A stretch of DNA of 64,000 nt from Actinoplanes teichomyceticus ATCC 31121 (lineage in GTDB: Bacteria > Actinomycetota > Actinomycetes > Mycobacteriales > Micromonosporaceae). Made by a program: the position numbers and the translations under genes. The notes beneath the pieces were generated by a model, which saw only the letters and a program-made list of their open reading frames with translations, made no database searches and had not been told where the DNA came from. This document shows positions 59,606-64,000 of the stretch, piece after piece; within the stretch, counting starts at the first letter, position 1, and each line of letters begins with the position of its first letter. The stretch spans positions 2,082,001 to 2,146,000 of the forward strand of contig NZ_CP023865.1 of NCBI RefSeq assembly GCF_003711105.1, read 5' to 3'.

Positions 59606-61419
59606 GACAGCTCCGCCAGTTTCTGCTCGACCGCGGCCGAGATGGCCCGCACCGACGCGTTGCCGTAGAGGCTGCGCACGCTGAGTTTGATGCCGAACCC
59701 CTTGTTGACCCGGCTGATCACGCGCATGGCCTGCAGCGAGTTGCCGCCGATGTCGAAGAAGTTGTCGTCGGCGCCGACGGCGGGCAGCGTCAGCACCTCG
59801 CCGAAGATCGCGGCCACCTTCTGCTCGGTCTCGGACAGCTCAGCGGGGCTCGCCTGCCGTACGGAAGCCGGGGTCGTCTCCTGCGGCGCCGGCACCCTCT
59901 CCAGGCGCAGGTCGGGTGTCCAGCGTCCGCGCTCGCCGGTGCGCGGCGCGTCCTCGGCCAGGGCGGGCACCAGGTCGCCGGGCACGCCGCGGGGCATCAG
60001 GTTGAGCGCCCCGTCGACGACGTAGGCGCCGGCCGCCTCGCCGGCCGCCAGCAGGGCGTCGCGCTCGGCGCCGGTGACCAGCGGGATGGCGGAAACCCGG
60101 ACCGACGGGTCGGCGGCCGCCCGGCGCAGCACCGTCTCCAGATGGTCGAGCATCGCCTCCATGCGCCAGCGGTCGAACAGCTCCGAGGAGTACTCCACGT
60201 TGGCGCGCAGCGTGCTGCCGGTGTCGATGACGTTGATCGCCATGTCGAACCGGGAGGTGCGCGAGGACTGCGGCAGGTACTCGGCGGCCACGCCCGGCAG
60301 GCGCAGGTTCTCCCCCGAGTTGTTGCCGCCGAGCAGCTGGATGCTGACGTCGAACAGCGGGTTGCGGTCCGCGTCGCGCGCCGGGGCGACCGCCTCGACG
60401 ATCTGGTGGAACGCCACCTCCTGATGCTCGTACAGGTCCAGCGTGCCGTCGGCGATCCGGTCGATCAGCTCGGCGAAGGACGGGTCACCGGACAGGTCGG
60501 CGCGCAGCACCGACATGGTGACGAACATGCCGACCACCGATTCCAGCTCGGGCTCGGGCCGGCCCAGCATCGGCACCCCGAGCGGCACGTCCACGCCGGC
60601 GGTGTAGCGGCTGAGCAGCACGGTGCACGCGGCGGTCAGCACCATGAACGCGGAGGCGCCGTGCTGTTCGGCGAGCCGGTGCACCAGCTCGCGCAGCTCG
60701 GCCGGGTACTCACGGATGACCGTGTCGCCGGCGTGCCGGCCGCCGACCGGGCGGGGCCGGTCGGCAGGCAGGTCGAGGACCGGCAGGCCGGCCAGGCGCT
60801 CCTTCCAGAACGCCAGCTCCTGCGTGAGCGTCGCACCGGTCAGACGGGCGCGCTGGCTCGCGGCGTACGTGGTGAAGTCCAGCTCGACGGCGGGCAGGTC
60901 CGGCTCGGCCCCGTCGACAAGGCTGCGGTACGCGGCGGACAGCTCGTCGTTGATCAGCGCGGCCGACCAGCCGTCGATGATGGTGTGGTGATAGCCCTGG
61001 CAGAGGATGTGCTCGTCGTCGGCCAGCCGCAGCAGCCGGAACCGGTACAGCGGCCCGGTCTCCAGGTCGTACGGCTGGTCGTACAGCGCCTCGACCTCGG
61101 CCTCGGCGCGCCGCTGTCGCTCGGCCGGCGGCAGGTCGCTCAGGTCGACGACCGGCAGCGCCACGTCGGCGGCCGGCGCGGCGATCTGGTACGGGGCGCC
61201 CTCGTCGCTGCCGAAGGTGACCCGCAGCGACTCGTGCCGGGCCACGATCAGGTTCAGCGCGCGGTGCAGCAGGCCGGTGCGCAGCCGCCCGCGCAGCCGC
61301 CACACCATCAGGATGGTGTACGTGGCCTCGCCGGGCGCGAGCTGGTCGAGGAACCACAGCTGCTCCTGCGCCAGCGACAGCGGCCGGGCCCGCAGGTCCC
61401 GCTCGGTCTCAACGGTCAT
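59602..61419 (-). CDS. NRPS condensation domain - carrier protein, with A-domain scar
   Basis: The protein has 605 residues. The condensation domain (about 10-440) has PLSLAQEQLWFLDQLAPG, the active site HHTIIDG (His144, His145, Asp149), and VGVPMLGRPEPELE-like and VGMFVTMSVLR motifs. The carrier domain (about 525-600) has DNFFDIGGNSLQAM with the phosphopantetheine Ser561. No adenylation domain is present, but the linker at about 470-515 reads LNLMPRGVPGDLV and RTGERGRWTPDLRLERV, clear ends of a deleted A domain. The substrate must be loaded in trans. It is coupled to the thioesterase. Confidence 0.92.
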   Translation of the reverse strand: MTVETERDLRARPLSLAQEQLWFLDQLAPGEATYTILMVWRLRGRLRTGLLHRALNLIVARHESLRVTFGSDEGAPYQIAAPAADVALPVVDLSDLPPAERQRRAEAEVEALYDQPYDLETGPLYRFRLLRLADDEHILCQGYHHTIIDGWSAALINDELSAAYRSLVDGAEPDLPAVELDFTTYAASQRARLTGATLTQELAFWKERLAGLPVLDLPADRPRPVGGRHAGDTVIREYPAELRELVHRLAEQHGASAFMVLTAACTVLLSRYTAGVDVPLGVPMLGRPEPELESVVGMFVTMSVLRADLSGDPSFAELIDRIADGTLDLYEHQEVAFHQIVEAVAPARDADRNPLFDVSIQLLGGNNSGENLRLPGVAAEYLPQSSRTSRFDMAINVIDTGSTLRANVEYSSELFDRWRMEAMLDHLETVLRRAAADPSVRVSAIPLVTGAERDALLAAGEAAGAYVVDGALNLMPRGVPGDLVPALAEDAPRTGERGRWTPDLRLERVPAPQETTPASVRQASPAELSETEQKVAAIFGEVLTLPAVGADDNFFDIGGNSLQAMRVISRVNKGFGIKLSVRSLYGNASVRAISAAVEQKLAELS

Positions 61420-61459
61420 GGTCGGTTTCCTCCAAGCAAGCCGGGGGTCGGAAAGAGGG

Positions 61460-62728
61460 TCAGGAGACGACGTCGGGCATGTGCCGCAGGCGCAGCACCG
61501 GGGACAGGGCCAGGGGCACCACCAGCGCGGCCGACCCGATCACCACGACGGTCATCGCGGTCTGCAGGGCCAGCGCCCCGCCGATCATCCCGGCGGCCAG
61601 CCCGCCGAGCGCGGCGCCGCCGAACAGCAGGGTGCGGAACACCGCGGTCATCCGGCCCATCAGCCGCGCCGGCGTGCAGGTCTGACGCAGGGTGAGCTGG
61701 ATGACGTTGGACAGCCCGCCACCGAGGTACGAGATCGCGAACGAGAGCCCGAGCAGGGCGACCGTCACGGGCCGCGGTCCGTGCGCGGCGAGCAGCAGCA
61801 GCGGGCCCGCGTAGAGCACGCCCAGCGCGACGCCGTAGACCAGCCCGATCCGGAACCGCGGCATGATCCACTTGGAGATCAGCGCGCCGATCATGGCGCC
61901 GGCCGCGGAGCACGACATGATCAGGCCGACGGCGGCCGCGTCCAGGCCCTTGGCGCGCACCGCGTAGAGCAGGAACAGCGTCTGCACGCAGGTCATCGAC
62001 AGGTTGGTGATCGGGGCGAGCAGCGCCAGCGGGCGCAGCAGCCGGTGCCCGAAGACGTACTTCGCGCCCTCGACCAGCTCCCGGCCCAGGTGCCGCTCCT
62101 GCGCCGGCGGCGCCGGCGGCTCGGGCGTGCGGATCAACAGCAGCGTGATCAGCGACGCCAGGTAGGAGACGGCGTCGACGATCAGCGCCATCGGCGCGGT
62201 GAGCCAGCCGACCAGCACCCCGGCCAGGCCCGGCCCGGCCATGTCGGTGGCCGACCGGCTCACCAGGGTCTTCCGGTTGGCCTCGGCGAACAGCACCGGA
62301 TCCTTGACCAGGGTGGGCAGGAACGACATCGAGCTGAGCTCGAAGAGCACCGAGAAGGTGCCGAACACGAACGTCAGCGCGAGCAGCAGGCCGACCGAGA
62401 GCCGGTCGAGCGAGGCCAGCAGCGGCACCGCCGCGATCACCAGCATCCGCACCGTGTTGGCCAGCATCATCACCGGCTTGCGCCGGACCCGGTCCACCCA
62501 GACGCCGAAGAGCAGGGCGAAGAACAGGTACGGCGCGGATTCCAGGAACCGCAGCCAGCCGACGGTCTCCGCGCTGGTGTCGAAGTAGATCACCGCGGTC
62601 AGCGGCAGCGCCAGGGTGGTGACCTGGGTGCCGACCAGCGACAGCGTCTCGCCCGACCAGAACTTGAGGAAGTCGCCGTTGCGCCACAGGCTGCGTGGCG
62701 CGGCGGACGTTCCCTCGACAACCGTCAT
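61460..62728 (-). CDS. MFS exporter of the peptide cluster
   Basis: The protein has 422 residues and twelve spans. It is of the enterobactin-exporter/MFS_3 type: SLWRNGDFLKFWSGETLSLVG at the start, LFGVWVDRVRRKPVMMLAN (loop 2-3 motif), MSFLPTLVKDPVLFAEANRK and a second-half TLRQTCTPARLMGRMTAVFR, which is typical of this subfamily. It probably exports the cluster's peptide product. The start overlaps the type II thioesterase stop by 4 bp (ATGA). Confidence 0.9.
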   Translation of the reverse strand: MTVVEGTSAAPRSLWRNGDFLKFWSGETLSLVGTQVTTLALPLTAVIYFDTSAETVGWLRFLESAPYLFFALLFGVWVDRVRRKPVMMLANTVRMLVIAAVPLLASLDRLSVGLLLALTFVFGTFSVLFELSSMSFLPTLVKDPVLFAEANRKTLVSRSATDMAGPGLAGVLVGWLTAPMALIVDAVSYLASLITLLLIRTPEPPAPPAQERHLGRELVEGAKYVFGHRLLRPLALLAPITNLSMTCVQTLFLLYAVRAKGLDAAAVGLIMSCSAAGAMIGALISKWIMPRFRIGLVYGVALGVLYAGPLLLLAAHGPRPVTVALLGLSFAISYLGGGLSNVIQLTLRQTCTPARLMGRMTAVFRTLLFGGAALGGLAAGMIGGALALQTAMTVVVIGSAALVVPLALSPVLRLRHMPDVVS

Positions 62729-63366
62729 CGTGCCGTCTCCTCGACGTCGAGCGTGTCCGGTGCCAGCGACGGATCGCGCAGCACGGTGGAATGGCCGCCG
62801 GGCAGCGTGCGCGCGGTGAACGCGCCGCCGGTGCACGAGCGCCACGCGCCGATGCCCTCGTCGCTGGTGAGCGGGTCGCTCTCGCCGCGCACGGCCAGGA
62901 CCGGGCAGCTCAGCGGCGCGACGGCGGCCGGGTCGAACTCGGTGAGCAGCCGCAGGTCCTGTGCGGTGGTCTCGGCGACGATGTCGCGCCACTCCGGCGA
63001 CGGCACGTCGGCCAGCGCCTGCGGGTCGACGCGCTGCAGGTAGCCCGCCGGGTCGCGGAGCGCGTCGGCGGCCACCTCGTGGCGGGCCGGGGCGTTGGCG
63101 CCGATCACCACGAGGCCGGCGACCTGCCCCAGGCGGGCCGCGGTCGCGTACGCCACGTACGCGCCGTAGGAGTGCCCGACCAGCGTCGGCGGCGTGCCCG
63201 CGCGCCGGGCGAGCTGCGCCAGGCAGGCGTCGACGACCGCGTCGAACGAGGGCGCCGGCACCCCGAAGCCGCGCCCGTAGCGGCCCGGGTAGCGGATCAG
63301 CACGGCGCCCGCCGGCGTCTCACCGCCGAACGAGCCGGCGCCCGGAAAGAAGAACGTCACGCTCAT
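62725..63366 (-). CDS. alpha/beta hydrolase, probable type II thioesterase
   Basis: The protein has 213 residues. FFFPGAGSFGGE opens it, as in thioesterase II proteins; LVGHSYGAYVAYATAARL is the nucleophile elbow with serine; LAVRGESDPLTSDEG carries the acid, and LPGGHSTVLRD the histidine. Type II thioesterases remove wrong or stalled groups from carrier proteins. Its place between a permease and the exporter of the peptide cluster, with 4-bp overlaps on both sides, supports that role. Confidence 0.85.
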   Translation of the reverse strand: MSVTFFFPGAGSFGGETPAGAVLIRYPGRYGRGFGVPAPSFDAVVDACLAQLARRAGTPPTLVGHSYGAYVAYATAARLGQVAGLVVIGANAPARHEVAADALRDPAGYLQRVDPQALADVPSPEWRDIVAETTAQDLRLLTEFDPAAVAPLSCPVLAVRGESDPLTSDEGIGAWRSCTGGAFTARTLPGGHSTVLRDPSLAPDTLDVEETAR

Positions 63367-64000
63367 CGCACCCGCTCCCGCAGCATGGCCGCCGGGCGCC
63401 GGGACAGCGCGAGCATCCCGAGGCAGACGACGGCGAAGACGGCCCAGCACAGCCACATCGGCGGCCCGGCGACGAGGGTCACCGCGAGCACGGTGACCGC
63501 GCACAGCACGGTGACCGCCCGGGCGCCGGCGCCGGTGGCGAGCCGGCCGTAGGAGGCGGCCCCGATGCCGTACAGCACGAAGTAGATCCCTCCGGAGAGG
63601 ATGAACAGCCAGGCGAAGGGCACCAGCCCGGTCCACTGCAGCAGCGCGATCAGCGTGAGCACCGTGCCGACCGCGAACACCGCGACGACCGGGTTGCCGT
63701 CGCGCTCGCGCATCCGGCTGAGCCCGCGGGGCAGGTGGCCGCCGCGGGCCATGCCGAACACCAGCCGGGACAGCGCCAGCACCGACGCCACCACGTTCGC
63801 CGTGATCGTGGCGGCCACCAGCAGCAGCGTGATCGGGCGGCCCAGCGCGCCGAACGCCGCCTCCGCCGTGATCAGCAGCGGCGCCTGATCGAGCGCCGGG
63901 TCGTCCGCGCCGGCCGAGGCGAACAACCCGAACAGCAGCAGTCCGTAGAGCACCACCACGATCACGTACGACGCGGCGAAGATCCGTGGGATCAGGTCCG
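63363..64000 (-). CDS. APC-family amino-acid permease, N-terminal part outside the window
   Basis: The visible 211 residues are the C-terminal half, and the frame is open to the right window edge. DLIPRIFAASYVIVVVLYGLLLF is the end of the central spans; ITANVVASVLALSRLVFGMARGGHLPRGLSRM is the APC loop and span 8 pattern, followed by four more spans. It imports amino acids or amines. It lies upstream of the type II thioesterase with a 4-bp overlap and may supply a building block for the peptide, or self-resistance. Confidence 0.85.
   Translation of the reverse strand, partial: DLIPRIFAASYVIVVVLYGLLLFGLFASAGADDPALDQAPLLITAEAAFGALGRPITLLLVAATITANVVASVLALSRLVFGMARGGHLPRGLSRMRERDGNPVVAVFAVGTVLTLIALLQWTGLVPFAWLFILSGGIYFVLYGIGAASYGRLATGAGARAVTVLCAVTVLAVTLVAGPPMWLCWAVFAVVCLGMLALSRRPAAMLRERVR

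Overview
The window is 64 kb of very GC-rich DNA. The gene content is that of a filamentous, soil-type actinobacterium, probably Micromonosporaceae (Actinoplanes-like). This is an inference from a Wag31-type DivIVA protein, an LCP ligase, CpnT-like type VII secreted toxins, YbaB-type partners, a CebR-type operator, promoters suggesting leaderless transcripts, and many GTG starts with GGAGG-type ribosome sites. No rRNA, tRNA, CRISPR array, integrase or insertion sequence was seen. Both window edges cut a gene.

Layout. 0-3.2 kb: a truncated alpha/beta hydrolase with a MarR regulator, an exported NucA/NucB-like protein, and a pyruvoyl arginine decarboxylase. 3.2-4.3 kb: minisatellites, a remnant of a ChaA-type cation/proton antiporter, and a SelW-like redox protein. 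4.3-11.4 kb: envelope and polysaccharide genes (lipid kinase, LCP ligase, two glycosyltransferases, a methyltransferase-like protein and a GT-B-like protein). 11.5-12.7 kb: terC behind a yybP-ykoY manganese riboswitch. 13-18.3 kb: a low-complexity exported sensor-like protein, an MBL lipoprotein, a TrmB-like regulator with a small membrane ORF in the same frame after its stop, a LysM-M15 peptidase and a dienelactone hydrolase remnant. 18.3-23.5 kb: a 1729-residue Ser/Thr kinase-ATPase-GAF-diguanylate cyclase. 25.5-29.5 kb: the homogentisate operon hmgA-unknown-fahA, facing a TetR gene across a palindromic operator. 29.5-44 kb: mostly housekeeping and accessory single genes (AI-2E transporter, degenerate SDR, two serine hydrolases, sulfotransferase, SGNH hydrolase, purU, Pit phosphate transporter, LtrA).

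44.2-47.2 kb: divIVA, then a compact operon (YbaB-like, WXG-like, CpnT-like toxin with an unrecognised C-terminal domain, putative immunity protein) bounded by its own promoter and terminator. 47.3-50.5 kb: a radical SAM/SPASM enzyme and a hybrid histidine kinase. 50.5-57.1 kb: a xylan-degradation locus (GH10 xylanase, GH115 alpha-glucuronidase, SGNH esterase) carrying a perfect CebR-type box and two CGAAA-N-TTTCG-type palindromes. 57.2-64 kb: an orphan Flp pilin, an MFS exporter, and the end of a nonribosomal peptide-type cluster (APC permease, type II thioesterase, MFS, condensation-carrier protein, thioesterase) that continues to the right.

How the parts act together. The xylan genes form one substrate-inducible module. 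The homogentisate operon finishes tyrosine catabolism under probable TetR control. The toxin operon looks like a contact or secreted antagonism unit with tip exchange. A striking feature without a standard label is the number of unrelated tandem minisatellites (units of 23 to 60 bp) sitting between genes or inside secreted-protein genes.
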